Shown: positions 36,447-46,537, counted from the first letter of the stretch. The stretch is 64,000 nucleotides of DNA from Gammaproteobacteria bacterium (GCA_018661465.1 JABJIC010000017.1:62001-126000), one strand, 5' to 3'. Numbers and translations: made by a program. The notes: generated by a model not told the origin, from the sequence alone.

Positions 36447-37031
36447 ATGTTGCCTCTGGTTGGAACAATTTATTTTCAATCTCTAATGGCCCTGATAGCT
36501 GTTCTGCTAATAATGCGTGTGATCTATTTGATGCGGCAATTCTGGCTACAGTCGCTAAGCAGACAGCACTCGATAGTTGATCAAATTAACGCTCTCTTAC
36601 CCCAAACCCAGTGTGGGAGGTGTGGACATCTTGGTTGCAGACCCTATGCAAAAGCCATCTCACTGGGAGAACGCATAAATAAATGCCCTCCTGGCGGAGA
36701 CGAAACCATAACCAATCTTTCCCTACTTCTTAATGAGCACCGCCACTCTCTCGACCCGGCTCATGGCGAGGTGCTTCAACGCGCCGTAGTGGTAATACGC
36801 GAGGACGAGTGCATCGGTTGTACCAAGTGTATTCAGGCTTGCCCGGTTGACGCCATCCTTGGCGGCCCCAAGTTAATGCACACAGTTATCGAAAGCGAAT
36901 GCACTGCTTGCGACTTGTGTATCGAACCCTGCCCTGTCGATTGCATAGATTTGATTCAACTTGGTGAACCTGAACTCCTGTGGCGAGCACCGGAAGCAGG
37001 CAAAACAACTCTCATAGGTAGCAATCTATGA
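36447..37031 (+). CDS. rsxB: RsxB/RnfB ferredoxin-like subunit
   Basis: Fe-S subunit of the Rsx/Rnf complex, facing the cytoplasm. The 194 residues include an N-terminal membrane helix (about 8-28, [19 protein letters not shown]), a cysteine domain with CGRCGHLGC and a fourth cysteine in INKCPPGG (one residue shorter spacing than E. coli), and two [4Fe-4S] ferredoxin motifs [12 protein letters not shown] and [12 protein letters not shown]. All cluster ligands appear present. ATG 36447 was chosen one base after the rsxA stop; an upstream TTG at 36423 lies inside rsxA. Its stop overlaps the rsxC ATG. Confidence 0.93.
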   Translation: MLPLVGTIYFQSLMALIAVLLIMRVIYLMRQFWLQSLSRQHSIVDQINALLPQTQCGRCGHLGCRPYAKAISLGERINKCPPGGDETITNLSLLLNEHRHSLDPAHGEVLQRAVVVIREDECIGCTKCIQACPVDAILGGPKLMHTVIESECTACDLCIEPCPVDCIDLIQLGEPELLWRAPEAGKTTLIGSNL

Positions 37032-38677
37032 GACTGTTTCGAAATATGTTTGCTAACAGCAAACTTAGAAAAATGGCTGGCGTACAAAGTATCGCCCATT
37101 CGACTCCCGGCGGTATTACTCCCCATCTGCACAAGAGCCGTTCATTGCGCTCGAAAATCATGGCAATACCGATTCCACCTCACTTGCTTATCCCGCTTCA
37201 GCAACAACAGGGAACAGCCTCTGCAGCTTGTGTAAAAGCAGGAGATCGAGTCTTAAAGTATCAAAAGATTGCTGATGCCACAGACAGTACTTCGCTAGAC
37301 ATCTATGCCCCCAGCTCTGGCGTTGTTAGCATGATTCAAAACCACACCACTATTAATCCTGCTGAAAAAGAACAACTCTGCATATTCATTGATACTGACG
37401 GTAAAGACGAGGAACTAGCTGAAATAGATGCTATCGAATGGCAGACTCTCACTCGGGAAGAACTGCTTCCCGTCATCCGCAACGCAGGAATTTGTGGCAT
37501 GGGCGGAGCAGGCTTTCCACTGCCCAAGAAAATGGAAACGAGCAGCAATAGAGAAATTCATACCCTTATTGTAAACGCAGCAGAATGTGAGCCATTCATT
37601 ACTGCCGATCAAGCACTGATACGGGAGCGCTCCGAGGCGGTAATTCAGGGTGCGGAAATTTTGCAGTATGCAATCAATGCCAAGCACTGTGTTATTGCCA
37701 TCGAGCGAAGTAAAGGTGATGCCATAGCGGCATTATCAAAATCTATTAGTCATAGCTCGGTTGAAATAGTGATACTGGATGATAAATATCCAGCAGGCGG
37801 AGAACGGCAAGTTATTCAGGCAGTAAGCGGGAAGGAGCTACAGGCAAACAAGCTGCCTGCAGATGCTGGAATTCATTTACAAAACGTTGGCTCAGTATAT
37901 GCTGTTTATAGAGCCGTCGCTGAGAGCAAGCCTTGCATTAGCCGAATAACAACTTTGACAGGCGAGGCGCTTCAAACACCAAAAAACTTCGAGGCTCTTA
38001 TTGGGACACCTGTCTCCTTTCTATTTGATCTTTGCGGTATTGATAAGAAAAATCATGCAAAAACTGTGGTTGGCGGTTCGCTAATGGGTATTGAGTTAAT
38101 GGATACGTCGGCACCAGTGATGCAGAGTAGCAATTGCCTTATTGCGGGTTCTCTAGCCGAATTTCCCGACACCATACCTGAGCAGCCCTGTATTCGATGC
38201 GGATTCTGTGCCGAAGCCTGCCCTGCCGGATTATTGCCACAGCAGTTGCTCTCTTATAGCCGCAGTGAGGATGCTCAGCAACTAGAAGACCATGGCTTGT
38301 TCGATTGTATTGAATGCGGCGCATGCTCCTATGTATGTCCCAGTAAAATTCCATTGGTGCAGTACTACCGTAATAGCAAGGAGCAGCTAGCATTGTCGCA
38401 AGAGGTTTTTGACACGAGCAAAGGCTGGCAGGCTCGATTCCAGGATCATCAATACCGGATCAAAAAATTAAAGGATGAGGCCGAGCCCCGGACAGCAATA
38501 AAGCCTGCGAATATTCCGTCAGCGGAAGAAAAGCCACAGGGTACGTTTTCCAAGGACCAGGCAATATTAGATGTCGCCGCTGCGGTATCCAGGGTTAAAG
38601 CACGCCGGAAAAATGTAATTGCCTCTAGTGAGAGCCCTGCTAAGCCAATCCAGGCTGACGGAGAGGCAGAGACATGA
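37028..38677 (+). CDS. rsxC: RsxC/RnfC NADH- and Fe-S-binding subunit
   Basis: Peripheral subunit that in Rnf complexes takes electrons to or from NADH through FMN. The 549 residues show an N-terminal barrel/sandwich domain ([16 protein letters not shown]), the nucleotide/flavin region with [16 protein letters not shown] and [18 protein letters not shown], the SLBB-like region near residue 310, and two [4Fe-4S] motifs [12 protein letters not shown] and [12 protein letters not shown] (about 387-440). The tail of about 90 residues is Lys/Ala/Glu-rich but much shorter than the E. coli RsxC repeat tail. ATG and stop both overlap neighbours in ATGA, so translation is coupled. Confidence 0.94.
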   Translation: MRLFRNMFANSKLRKMAGVQSIAHSTPGGITPHLHKSRSLRSKIMAIPIPPHLLIPLQQQQGTASAACVKAGDRVLKYQKIADATDSTSLDIYAPSSGVVSMIQNHTTINPAEKEQLCIFIDTDGKDEELAEIDAIEWQTLTREELLPVIRNAGICGMGGAGFPLPKKMETSSNREIHTLIVNAAECEPFITADQALIRERSEAVIQGAEILQYAINAKHCVIAIERSKGDAIAALSKSISHSSVEIVILDDKYPAGGERQVIQAVSGKELQANKLPADAGIHLQNVGSVYAVYRAVAESKPCISRITTLTGEALQTPKNFEALIGTPVSFLFDLCGIDKKNHAKTVVGGSLMGIELMDTSAPVMQSSNCLIAGSLAEFPDTIPEQPCIRCGFCAEACPAGLLPQQLLSYSRSEDAQQLEDHGLFDCIECGACSYVCPSKIPLVQYYRNSKEQLALSQEVFDTSKGWQARFQDHQYRIKKLKDEAEPRTAIKPANIPSAEEKPQGTFSKDQAILDVAAAVSRVKARRKNVIASSESPAKPIQADGEAET

Positions 38678-39897
38678 TTAATAGTTCTCCATTTCAGCAC
38701 AGAGAACAATCCATCGGCGACATAATGTCTTTGGTGATAATGGCTTGTATTCCGGGCATCTGCATGTCGACCTGGTTCTTTGGTTACGGACTGATTATTA
38801 ATATTGTTCTTGCCGCCTGCTGCGCACTGGCATTTGAAGCCGCCGCTCTTTTGCTAAGAAGCCGAAGTCTGATGCAGTTGAAAGATAATAGCGCTCTGTT
38901 AACTGCGGTTCTTTTTGCTATTGCTATACCGCCCGGTTCTCCCTGGTGGCTGGTAGTTACTGGGATCTTCGTTGCAATTGTATTGGTAAAACATCTTTAT
39001 GGCGGGCTAGGACAAAACCCTTTTAACCCTGCAATGACCGCCTATGTGTTTCTACTCTTAGCTTTCCCCCTCGATATGACTTCATGGCATGTTCCAGTTC
39101 CTCTCGAAGGAGCTGTTGGTAGCACAGTTCTTAGCAATTCCCTGCCTAATCTCTCCGGGTTCGACAATGCTATAGCGTCGTCTTCAATGTCATCCCTTGG
39201 CTGGCAGAGCTTAAAACTCAGCCTGCTCGCTACCCTGCCATTTCTTTCGGCTTTTTATGAAAACCCCGAAACAGCGGTAGAGCTTATAGATGGAATGGCC
39301 ATGGCTACTCCTCTGATCGAGTACAAAATGGCGGGTAAGAGCGCACTTTTAGCCAGTTGGGACTCAGGGCTGAACATATTCTCCAGACAATCTGAGACGG
39401 CATGGGAGATGGCGAACATCAGCTACCTTGTCGCGGGCCTTTACCTTCTATACAAGGGAATTATTAGCTGGCATATCCCCTTGAGCATTGTCGTCACGGT
39501 TCTGATTATTTCTTCCCTGTTTTATGCTCCCGGCAGCAGCTCGGTCTTTGGAACTCCCTATTTACATCTATTCGGCAGCGCTACCATGATTGGCGCTTTC
39601 TTTATCGCCACCGATCCTGTTAGTGCCGCTACCAGCAAATCAGGGAAAATTATTTATGGCATTCTCATCGGCTGCGCTATTTACAGCATAAGAGTGTGGG
39701 GAAGCTATCTGGACTCCATCGCTCTGGCTGTATTGTTTGGAAACTTTTTCGCTCCCTTATTAGACCACTACTGCCGACCCAGAATTTACGGACACAAAAA
39801 ACATACGAGCGATGGCCTCGGTTTCAGGAAAAAGACCTTGCCTTTGCTTGGTAAATTGAGAGTTGAAAAATCGAAAGCTGAAGAGATCGAGTCATGA
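38674..39897 (+). CDS. rsxD: RsxD/RnfD flavin-binding membrane subunit
   Basis: Polytopic subunit of the Rsx/Rnf complex. The 407 residues carry about nine or ten hydrophobic segments, GGLGQNPFNPAMTAYVFLL and the C-terminal FFIATDPVSAATSKSGKIIYG. Covalent FMN in RnfD is linked to a threonine in an ATPL-type motif; here MAMATPLIEYK places it at Thr212, so the attachment site seems intact and an ApbE-type enzyme should be needed. A charged tail of about 45 residues follows the last helix. The stop overlaps the rsxE start (ATGA); rsxG, which normally lies between D and E, is absent. Confidence 0.93.
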   Translation: MINSSPFQHREQSIGDIMSLVIMACIPGICMSTWFFGYGLIINIVLAACCALAFEAAALLLRSRSLMQLKDNSALLTAVLFAIAIPPGSPWWLVVTGIFVAIVLVKHLYGGLGQNPFNPAMTAYVFLLLAFPLDMTSWHVPVPLEGAVGSTVLSNSLPNLSGFDNAIASSSMSSLGWQSLKLSLLATLPFLSAFYENPETAVELIDGMAMATPLIEYKMAGKSALLASWDSGLNIFSRQSETAWEMANISYLVAGLYLLYKGIISWHIPLSIVVTVLIISSLFYAPGSSSVFGTPYLHLFGSATMIGAFFIATDPVSAATSKSGKIIYGILIGCAIYSIRVWGSYLDSIALAVLFGNFFAPLLDHYCRPRIYGHKKHTSDGLGFRKKTLPLLGKLRVEKSKAEEIES

Positions 39898-40613
39898 GCA
39901 CCGAATATCACAGAGAGCATTCCTTTGGCATTTTGAAAGAGAATCCAGTGCTGGTGCATCTACTGGGTTTAAGTCCGGTGCTCGCTATCTCAACTACACT
40001 GACAAATGGTATTGCTATGGCAATTGCCACGGTATTTGTAGTGGTTTGCTCAAGCCTCTGTGTTTCTCTTCTAAGGACCCAGATCAATTCAAGCTGGCGT
40101 TTCCTCTATTTCATGCTCATCATCGCCTGCTTCACCACAGCTGTAGATATTTTAATGCAGTGGACTCACTTTCCCATATATAGGGAGTTAGGAATCTATG
40201 TTCCACTAATATGTTGCAACTTCGCCATTCTTATAAATCTTGAAACTGTGGCGTATCACAATGACTGGAAAAACAGCCTTGGCAAAGCTGGCCGTCTTTC
40301 CGCCGGGTACTGCCTTGCCTTGATTTTACTTTCCTCAAGCCGTGAGTTGCTTGCTAATGGCACGCTTCTCGAGCATTGGGAATTGTTACTCCCGGGAGCA
40401 TCAGATAGCGCTGCTGTAAGTGAGACTGAAGCTCTTAATAATTTATTCAGCTTTGTCGCCTACCAACCTGCAGCTCTGATACTGCTTGGGTTTCTAGTTG
40501 CAGCCTGGAATTCATTGAATACACAACTAATGTCCAGTAAACCCGCGGCCAAGCAATCTGTTATTCCCGCCAAAAGAGAGCGTGTGACCGGAAAAGTGGG
40601 CGCAAAAACATGA
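39894..40613 (+). CDS. rsxE: RsxE/RnfE membrane subunit, variant lacking the iron-binding cysteines
   Basis: Partner of RsxA in the membrane core. The 239 residues start with ILKENPVLVHLLGLSPVLAI, clearly homologous to E. coli RsxE, and keep six hydrophobic segments and SSSRELLANGTLL. The canonical cysteines that complete the RnfA/RnfE iron-sulfur site lie in LLGLCP and TNC. Here the first is Ser27 (LLGLSPV) and the second is Phe110 (CCNFAIL); two other cysteines at 107-108 are shifted and would not occupy the same place. It directly follows rsxD with a four-base overlap, and its own stop overlaps nth. Confidence 0.9.
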   Translation: MSTEYHREHSFGILKENPVLVHLLGLSPVLAISTTLTNGIAMAIATVFVVVCSSLCVSLLRTQINSSWRFLYFMLIIACFTTAVDILMQWTHFPIYRELGIYVPLICCNFAILINLETVAYHNDWKNSLGKAGRLSAGYCLALILLSSSRELLANGTLLEHWELLLPGASDSAAVSETEALNNLFSFVAYQPAALILLGFLVAAWNSLNTQLMSSKPAAKQSVIPAKRERVTGKVGAKT

Positions 40614-41245
40614 ACAAAGAGAAGAGAACAGAGATTTTTATTCGCCTGAGAAATGAAAACCCAGAGCCGAAGACTGAACTGAAATATAACAGCACTTTCG
40701 AACTTTTAATCTCTGTCATTCTCTCGGCCCAGGCAACCGATGTCAGCGTCAATAAGGCTACTGAGAAGCTCTACAAAGTTGCAAACACCCCTGAGGCAAT
40801 TCACGCACTTGGGGTTGAAGGCTTGAAGGAATATATAAAGACTATTGGGCTATTCAACACCAAGGCAAGCAATGTCATCAAGACTTGCGATGCTCTGGCA
40901 AATAAACATGGGTCGGTAGTTCCGAATAATCGCGAAGAACTGGAAGCCTTACCTGGCGTTGGCAGAAAGACAGCCAACGTAGTTCTGAATACGGCATTTC
41001 GACAAATCGCCATGGCAGTTGATACACATATTTTCCGCATATCGAACCGAACAGGAATAGCGCCAGGCAAGAACGTGCTGGAGGTAGAGAAGCGACTAAT
41101 TAAATTGGTACCCGAGGAGTTTTTACTAGACGCACATCATTGGCTGATACTTCATGGTCGCTATGTCTGTCTAGCGAGAAAACCGCGATGTTCAGCATGT
41201 GTTATTGAAGACTTGTGTGAATTTAAGAAGAAGACTTCAGATTGA
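40610..41245 (+). CDS. nth: Endonuclease III
   Basis: DNA glycosylase/AP lyase removing oxidised pyrimidines. The 211 residues have the helix-hairpin-helix LPGVGRKTANVVL with the catalytic lysine, the catalytic aspartate in VDTHIFRIS, and the C-x6-C-x2-C-x5-C [4Fe-4S] loop near the C terminus (CLARKPRCSACVIEDLC). ATG overlaps the rsxE stop. The rsx-nth order is the same as in E. coli and Pseudomonas. It converges on argG with 27 bases between them and no clear terminator. Confidence 0.97.
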   Translation: MNKEKRTEIFIRLRNENPEPKTELKYNSTFELLISVILSAQATDVSVNKATEKLYKVANTPEAIHALGVEGLKEYIKTIGLFNTKASNVIKTCDALANKHGSVVPNNREELEALPGVGRKTANVVLNTAFRQIAMAVDTHIFRISNRTGIAPGKNVLEVEKRLIKLVPEEFLLDAHHWLILHGRYVCLARKPRCSACVIEDLCEFKKKTSD

Positions 41246-41272
41246 AATCTTCCTCTTATTTTCCGCATTGAA

Positions 41273-42484
41273 TTATTTGCGGCCTTTTTGAGCAGCAATG
41301 CGCAAGCGAAGAGCATTCAACTTAATAAAGCCTTCGGCGTCTGCCTGATCATAGGCTCCAGCATCATCTTCAAAGGTCGCGATGTCTTCATCGAACAGTG
41401 AATTATCAGACTCACGCCCTACGACAATCACATTGCCCTTGTACAACTTCAATCGAACCTTGCCATTCACAAAGCGTTGAGATTCGTCTATTAGGGTTTG
41501 CAGAGCCAGACGTTCCGGGGCAAACCAATAACCGTTATATACCAGTGACGCGTAACGAGGCATTAAGTCATCCTTAAGATGAGCCAGTTCTCTGTCCATA
41601 GTCAGGGATTCAATCGCTCGGTGCGCCTTGAGCATAACCGTGCCGCCTGGTGTCTCATAACAGCCTCTGGATTTCATGCCGACGTAGCGGTTCTCAACAA
41701 TGTCAGCCCGACCGATACCATTGGCACCGGCTACTTTATTCAAATGAGTTAATACCTGTGCCGGAGTCATATCCTGGCCATCTATAGCGACGATATCTCC
41801 CAATTTGTAATCCAGCTCGATATAGGTCGCCTGGTCTGGCGCATTCTCCGGTGATACCGACCACAGCCACATTGCCTCTTCGGGCTCCGCTGCCGGGTCT
41901 TCGAGAATGTCCCCTTCGTACGATATGTGCAGTAAGTTTGCATCCATCGAGTAAGGAGATTTAGTGCCTATTTTCTTCTCAACAGAAATACCGCGCTCAT
42001 CGCAGTAGCTCATTAGTTTTTCGCGAGAGTTCAGATCCCATTCTCTCCAAGGTGCAATTACCTTGATTCCCGGGCTCAGTGCATAGGCACCTAGCTCAAA
42101 TCTCACCTGGTCATTTCCCTTTCCAGTGGCTCCGTGGGAAATAGCATCTGCCCCAGTCTCATGAGCAATTTCAACCAGACGTTTGGCTATTAAGGGTCTA
42201 GCGATGGAAGTGCCCAGAAGATATTCACCTTCATAGATGGCATTTGCACGAAACATGGGAAATACATAGTCACGAACAAATTCTTCCTGCAGGTTTTCAA
42301 TATAAATTTCCTTGATGCCCATGGCCTCAGCCTTGGCGCGAGCGGGCTCAACCTCTTCCCCCTGACCAACATCGGCAGTAAAAGTGACGACCTCACAAGC
42401 GTAGGTTTCCTCAAGCCACCTGGCGATAACCGAGGTATCAAGACCTCCAGAATAGGCTAATACAACTTTTTTAATCTCTGACAT
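41273..42484 (-). CDS. argG: Argininosuccinate synthase
   Basis: Joins citrulline and aspartate with ATP in arginine synthesis. From ATG 42484 the protein has 403 residues, starting [19 protein letters not shown] with the PP-loop SGGLDTS, followed by [26 protein letters not shown] and the [20 protein letters not shown] segment. A GTG five codons upstream (42499) is also open, but AGGAG lies about eight bases before ATG 42484, which decides the start. It is the type-1 ArgG found in Pseudomonas. The argF gene for the preceding step lies 4 kb away on the other strand. Confidence 0.95.
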   Translation of the reverse strand: MSEIKKVVLAYSGGLDTSVIARWLEETYACEVVTFTADVGQGEEVEPARAKAEAMGIKEIYIENLQEEFVRDYVFPMFRANAIYEGEYLLGTSIARPLIAKRLVEIAHETGADAISHGATGKGNDQVRFELGAYALSPGIKVIAPWREWDLNSREKLMSYCDERGISVEKKIGTKSPYSMDANLLHISYEGDILEDPAAEPEEAMWLWSVSPENAPDQATYIELDYKLGDIVAIDGQDMTPAQVLTHLNKVAGANGIGRADIVENRYVGMKSRGCYETPGGTVMLKAHRAIESLTMDRELAHLKDDLMPRYASLVYNGYWFAPERLALQTLIDESQRFVNGKVRLKLYKGNVIVVGRESDNSLFDEDIATFEDDAGAYDQADAEGFIKLNALRLRIAAQKGRK

Positions 42485-42804
42485 ACCAGAGCTCCTCACT
42501 TTCCAATTTACGGCGGTGAATTAGTACACCCCCGGTAAATAAATTCTGTAAATAACAATAAACAGGACAATAAGCAGACTATTCCATGAGTGGATATGAG
42601 CCTGCTAAAACGGAGGCGCATTCTACCACCATAAGCCTTTAAGAGCTAAATCAAAGTATTAATCATGGCGTTTATGGGCTGTCGGGGAAGTGATTAGGCT
42701 TAAATAGGAAGCCATTGACGTTAAAGAAGCCAATTGAGTGAATCGCCAATTCAGCTGGAAGATCAAATCCGCTACAATACGCGCACTATTACACCCTTAA
42801 GGTT
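42485..42804. other. Divergent intergenic region between argG and pyrC
   Basis: 320 bases with the argG promoter region (leftward) and the pyrC promoter (rightward). It contains AT-rich words such as a repeated GTAAATAA/GTAAATAAC near 42536-42556. No ArgR box good enough to call and no RNA gene is seen. Confidence 0.45.
42750..42778 (+). promoter_or_regulatory. Candidate pyrC promoter
   Basis: TTCAGC (42750-42755) and TACAAT (42773-42778) are separated by 17 bases and lie about 32 bases before the pyrC start. The -10 box is good and the -35 box is weak. The leader would be only about 25 bases long. Confidence 0.4.
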
Positions 42805-42810
42805 TTGAGA

Positions 42811-43854
42811 TTGCACACTCTAAGAATAACCCAGCCAGACGACTGGCACCTCCACTTACGTGATGGCGATGCACTAGATACCACAGTGCCTCACACCGCT
42901 CGGCATTTCGGCCGCGCCATCGTCATGCCAAACCTTAAGCCGCCTATCGCAAATGTAGAGATGGCACTGGACTACCGCCAGAGAATACTTGAAGTGGTTC
43001 CTGAAGGTATGCCGTTTTCACCGCTGATGACTCTCTACCTTACTGACAAGCTTTCTGTTTCAGAGATAGCGAAGGCTCAGGAAAATGAGTTCATCCATGC
43101 CATTAAATACTATCCAGCTGGCGCAACCACTAATTCGGAAAATGGCGTTACAGATATAAATGCAGTCATGCCAGTACTGGAAGAAATGGCACGACTGGGA
43201 CTACCCCTGCTGATTCATGGAGAAGTAACAGATGCTGATATCGATATATTCGACAGGGAAGAAAAGTTCATCGACACCATTCTTTCTCCTCTACTGGATC
43301 GCATTCCTGAACTAAAAATAGTTCTGGAGCACATCACCACTTCACAGGCTGTTCAATTTGTTAGTGAACAAAACACAAATATCGCTGCAACAATTACTCC
43401 CCATCACTTACTGTATAACAGGAATGATTTGTTAGCAGGAGGGGTCAGACCACACTTTTACTGTCTGCCAATTCTGAAAAGAGACATTCATCAAAAAGCA
43501 CTTGGCGATGCTGCTATTTCAGGCAATTCAAGATTTTTCCTCGGCACTGACTCCGCTCCCCATGCTCGCCACACGAAAGAAACAGATTGCGGCTGCGCCG
43601 GCATCTATTCTGCTGCCGGAGCCATCGAGCTATATACAGAATTTTTTGATCAACAAAATGCCCTGGATAAACTGGAAGGCTTCGCCAGCCACTTCGGAGC
43701 AGATTTTTATGGTTTACCGCGCAACACTGCAGAATTAGTTTTAGAAAAGAAAGCATGGAGCATGCCGCAGGAGTTTCGTTTCGGTGACTACACGGTTGTA
43801 CCTATGCGGGCTGGAGAAGAAGTTGAATGGTCGGTAACCGAGGTCACCCCATGA
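42811..43854 (+). CDS. pyrC: Dihydroorotase
   Basis: Cyclises carbamoyl aspartate to dihydroorotate in pyrimidine synthesis. It is the short PyrC type of E. coli. Motifs are the metal-binding HLHLRDGD, the carbamylated lysine in [14 protein letters not shown], histidines in LLIHGEVTD and LEHITTSQ, and [13 protein letters not shown]. There is no ATG start: TTG 42811 (347 residues) was chosen because AAGG at 42799-42802 is eight bases upstream. An in-frame TTG at 42805 is also possible, but AAGG would be only two bases away. The stop overlaps the rnt ATG (ATGA), so the two are coupled. Confidence 0.95.
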   Translation: MHTLRITQPDDWHLHLRDGDALDTTVPHTARHFGRAIVMPNLKPPIANVEMALDYRQRILEVVPEGMPFSPLMTLYLTDKLSVSEIAKAQENEFIHAIKYYPAGATTNSENGVTDINAVMPVLEEMARLGLPLLIHGEVTDADIDIFDREEKFIDTILSPLLDRIPELKIVLEHITTSQAVQFVSEQNTNIAATITPHHLLYNRNDLLAGGVRPHFYCLPILKRDIHQKALGDAAISGNSRFFLGTDSAPHARHTKETDCGCAGIYSAAGAIELYTEFFDQQNALDKLEGFASHFGADFYGLPRNTAELVLEKKAWSMPQEFRFGDYTVVPMRAGEEVEWSVTEVTP

Positions 43855-44507
43855 CGGACGCTGATATGGACATGGAAGAAGAAAATATTAACGCGATGGT
43901 AAATAGATTCCGAGGCTATTTGCCCGTTGTAGTGGACATCGAAACCGGCGGCTTTAATTCAGCAACTGATGCAGTACTTGAAATTTCCGCCGTAATTCTC
44001 GCAATGGATGACGGCGGAACCATTGAGATCGAGCAAACATTTTTTCATCGAGTCATTCCATTCGAAGGCGCAAACATTGAAGAAGCTGCCCTCAAATTTA
44101 CTGGCATAGATCCATTCCACCCATTACGCATTGCCCGAGCAGAGAAAGATGTTTTCTCAACAATGTTTAACATGATACGGGAAGCCCTGAAGAGCAATGG
44201 CTGCAAGAGGGCTATACTGGTAGGGCACAATGCTCATTTCGATCACGGCTTTGTAAATGCCGCCAGCGAAAGACACAATCTAAAGAGAAACCCCTTTCAC
44301 CCGTTTTCGAGTTTCGACACCGCCAGCCTCAGCGGCCTGGTTTATGGCCAGACTGTCTTAGCGAGAGCGTGCGAAGTTGCAGGAATTGAGTTTGACGATA
44401 AGGAAGCGCATTCGGCACGTTACGATGCTGAAAAAACCGCTGAACTATTTTGTTCCATCGTCAATAAATGGAAGGATCTGGGAGGCTGGCCTCCCAGAAG
44501 TAATTAG
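43851..44507 (+). CDS. rnt: Ribonuclease T
   Basis: DEDDh 3'-5' exoribonuclease that trims tRNA and other stable RNA ends. From ATG 43851 it has 218 residues with [11 protein letters not shown] (Exo I, Asp and Glu), [11 protein letters not shown] (Exo II) and [15 protein letters not shown] (Exo III, His and Asp). An upstream start at 43827 inside pyrC is open but unlikely, since 43851 fits the ATGA coupling and the family start. The pyrC-rnt-grxD neighbourhood is also seen in Pseudomonas. It converges on grxD with seven bases between stops. Confidence 0.95.
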   Translation: MTDADMDMEEENINAMVNRFRGYLPVVVDIETGGFNSATDAVLEISAVILAMDDGGTIEIEQTFFHRVIPFEGANIEEAALKFTGIDPFHPLRIARAEKDVFSTMFNMIREALKSNGCKRAILVGHNAHFDHGFVNAASERHNLKRNPFHPFSSFDTASLSGLVYGQTVLARACEVAGIEFDDKEAHSARYDAEKTAELFCSIVNKWKDLGGWPPRSN

Positions 44508-44514
44508 CAAGCAA

Positions 44515-44835
44515 TTACTCTTCAGTTTCCACCGCATCGACTAATGTCTGCAGCTCACCTTTCTCATGCAGTTCTGTAACGATGTCGCAGCCACCTATTA
44601 GTTCACCATTAATAAATAATTGCGGGAAAGTGGGCCAGTTAGAAACCTGGGGCAGTGTGGATCTAATTTCTGGGTTGCTGAGAATGTCCACATAGGCGAA
44701 GCGTTTACCACAAGCCATCAGAACTTGCGTAGTCTGCGCAGAGAAACCACACTGAGGCTGCTCAGGATTGCCCTTCATGTATAGCAGGATGCTATTGGAA
44801 TCAATTTGCTCTTGGATGGTTTCTTCAATGCTCAT
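44515..44835 (-). CDS. grxD: Monothiol glutaredoxin GrxD
   Basis: CGFS-type glutaredoxin, which binds a [2Fe-2S] cluster with glutathione and delivers it to Fe-S proteins. The 106 residues contain the active site CGFS (Cys29), the KGNPEQPQ stretch before it, the TFPQLFINGELIGGCDIV segment with the cis-proline and GG turn, and a helical C terminus. ATG at 44833-44835. It stands alone, 101 bases after the hyuB stop on the same strand. Confidence 0.97.
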   Translation of the reverse strand: MSIEETIQEQIDSNSILLYMKGNPEQPQCGFSAQTTQVLMACGKRFAYVDILSNPEIRSTLPQVSNWPTFPQLFINGELIGGCDIVTELHEKGELQTLVDAVETEE

Positions 44836-44936
44836 GTTATTGCCTCAGTAAATAATATTAAACGCCGCTAATCTCAAGCGTGGCAAGTTTATAACGACAA
44901 GGGACTCTCTGTCAGCAAAATACCGAAGCAAATACC

Positions 44937-46496
44937 TTAAGACCCTGCGTTTGCTGGGGTCTCTTCACCCCAGCCACCACCTCCCGGTGTAGCCAGCAAA
45001 AGCCGGTCACCAGGATTCACTTTAAAACTGCATTTGGCTGAAAGCGGCTCTCCATTAAGAAAGTTCACTCCTTGCTTGGCATCTTGCCCACCGTGAAGCC
45101 CCCAAGGTGAATTGCTTCGCCTTTCACTGAGGATGCTGACTTGTGCCGATTCCAAAAACTCATATTCCCGCTGCAATCCATTGCCACCGCGATACAAACC
45201 TTGACCCCCACTCTGCTTTCGAATTGAGTAATTTCGAACTCGCAGAGGGTAATGCATTTCCAAACTTTCTACCGGAGTATTCAATGTATTCGTCATATGA
45301 CTGTGACATGCATCCAGGCCAGAAGCTTTCGGACTGGCCCCAATACCTCCAGCCAAGGTTTCATAATAATCCCAACGAGTTCCTCTTTGCTCATCGATAT
45401 TTCCCATCGCCACATTATTCATTGTGCCCTGACTGGCTGCAGGAATTCTCTCCGGCATTGCCTTGGCGAGGGCGCCAAATACCAGATCCACCAGACGCAT
45501 TGATGTCTCTACATTCCCGGCGGCTACTGCGGCCGGTCTTCTGGCATTCACTATCGACCCAGAACGAGTCTTCAGTTTAAAGCGTCCAAATAACCCTGCG
45601 CAGGCTGGAGCTTCCGCCGGCATTAAACAACGAAAGCAATAGAAGACAGCAGCAGCCGCTACCGACTCGGGGCAGTTCATATTGCCTGCCACCTGCTCAG
45701 AACATCCCTCGAAATCGAGAACAAGTTCTTCCGCCGATACCTCAATCGCTACTGTAAGCTTTATCTGCGTTGTTCCCTGCCCATCATCATCGAGAAAATC
45801 TGTGAACTTATAGCTCCCCGGTTTGATCCCGGCAATCACAGCAGCGGCTATACGATCACCATAGTTGTTAAGCTCTTTCAGACCAGAGTGGTACTGCTCT
45901 TCTCCCATTCTGAAAATCAAACTCTGCAAACGTTGCACCCCAAGCTGATTGGCCCCAGCCTGCGCGGCAAAATCTCCTGTCAGTTCCTTAGTTTCCAAGC
46001 TCAGCAATGTCTGAGCTTGTTGTTGAATCTCGCCATTTCGAATTAGCAGAGTTGGCGGAATCAACAGCCCTTCCTCATCGATGCTGGATGAAACAGGCAT
46101 GGAACCAGGACTGTCACAATCTATATCAGCATGATGAGCTCGATTCACCACGAAGCCTTGGATACTATTTCCATCTAGGTCAAAAACCGCAGATACCAGA
46201 GTCACATCCGGTAAGTGAGTGCCTCCCAAGTAGGGGTCATTCAGAATCAGGGTGTCTCCCATTTGCCACTGTAAAGCCCCGATTATTGATTTCATGGCAA
46301 ATGCCATACTGCCAAGATGCACAGGAATATGAGCTGCCTGTGCAAACAACTCACCATCAGCGCTGAACAGCGCACAGGAGAAATCCAACCTGTCCTTGAT
46401 GTTTGGGGAAAACGCTGTTCTTCTCAGTACCAGGCCCATTTCATCGCAAATGCCTGAAACCCGGCTGGAGAACAGTTTTAATTCGATCGCATTCAT
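44937..46496 (-). CDS. hyuB: Hydantoinase B / 5-oxoprolinase-type subunit
   Basis: A 519-residue member of the HyuB family (hydantoinase/oxoprolinase/acetone-carboxylase beta-type subunit). Signatures include ELKLFSSRVSGICDEMG at the N terminus, SCALFSADGELFAQAAHIPVHLG-like catalytic regions (about 40-62), NDPYLGGTHLPDVTLV and a Gly-rich C terminus with LLATPGGGGWG. These enzymes open cyclic imides or 5-oxoproline using ATP, and usually need HyuA, encoded beside them. No hyuA is present: argF lies upstream on the other strand and grxD downstream. The substrate is unknown; 5-oxoproline or a hydantoin are both possible. ATG at 46494-46496. Confidence 0.9.
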   Translation of the reverse strand: MNAIELKLFSSRVSGICDEMGLVLRRTAFSPNIKDRLDFSCALFSADGELFAQAAHIPVHLGSMAFAMKSIIGALQWQMGDTLILNDPYLGGTHLPDVTLVSAVFDLDGNSIQGFVVNRAHHADIDCDSPGSMPVSSSIDEEGLLIPPTLLIRNGEIQQQAQTLLSLETKELTGDFAAQAGANQLGVQRLQSLIFRMGEEQYHSGLKELNNYGDRIAAAVIAGIKPGSYKFTDFLDDDGQGTTQIKLTVAIEVSAEELVLDFEGCSEQVAGNMNCPESVAAAAVFYCFRCLMPAEAPACAGLFGRFKLKTRSGSIVNARRPAAVAAGNVETSMRLVDLVFGALAKAMPERIPAASQGTMNNVAMGNIDEQRGTRWDYYETLAGGIGASPKASGLDACHSHMTNTLNTPVESLEMHYPLRVRNYSIRKQSGGQGLYRGGNGLQREYEFLESAQVSILSERRSNSPWGLHGGQDAKQGVNFLNGEPLSAKCSFKVNPGDRLLLATPGGGGWGEETPANAGS

Positions 46497-46537
46497 TTCT
46501 ACTACTTTCCTAGTGTTACCAGTTCTGGATTGAACAA

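Noticed and set aside
39863-40183. 106-codon plus-strand frame across the rsxD-rsxE junction, considered as a remnant of rsxG
   Set aside because: It is another frame of rsxE, rich in His, Cys and Ser, with no FMN-binding S/TGAT-type motif or membrane anchor.
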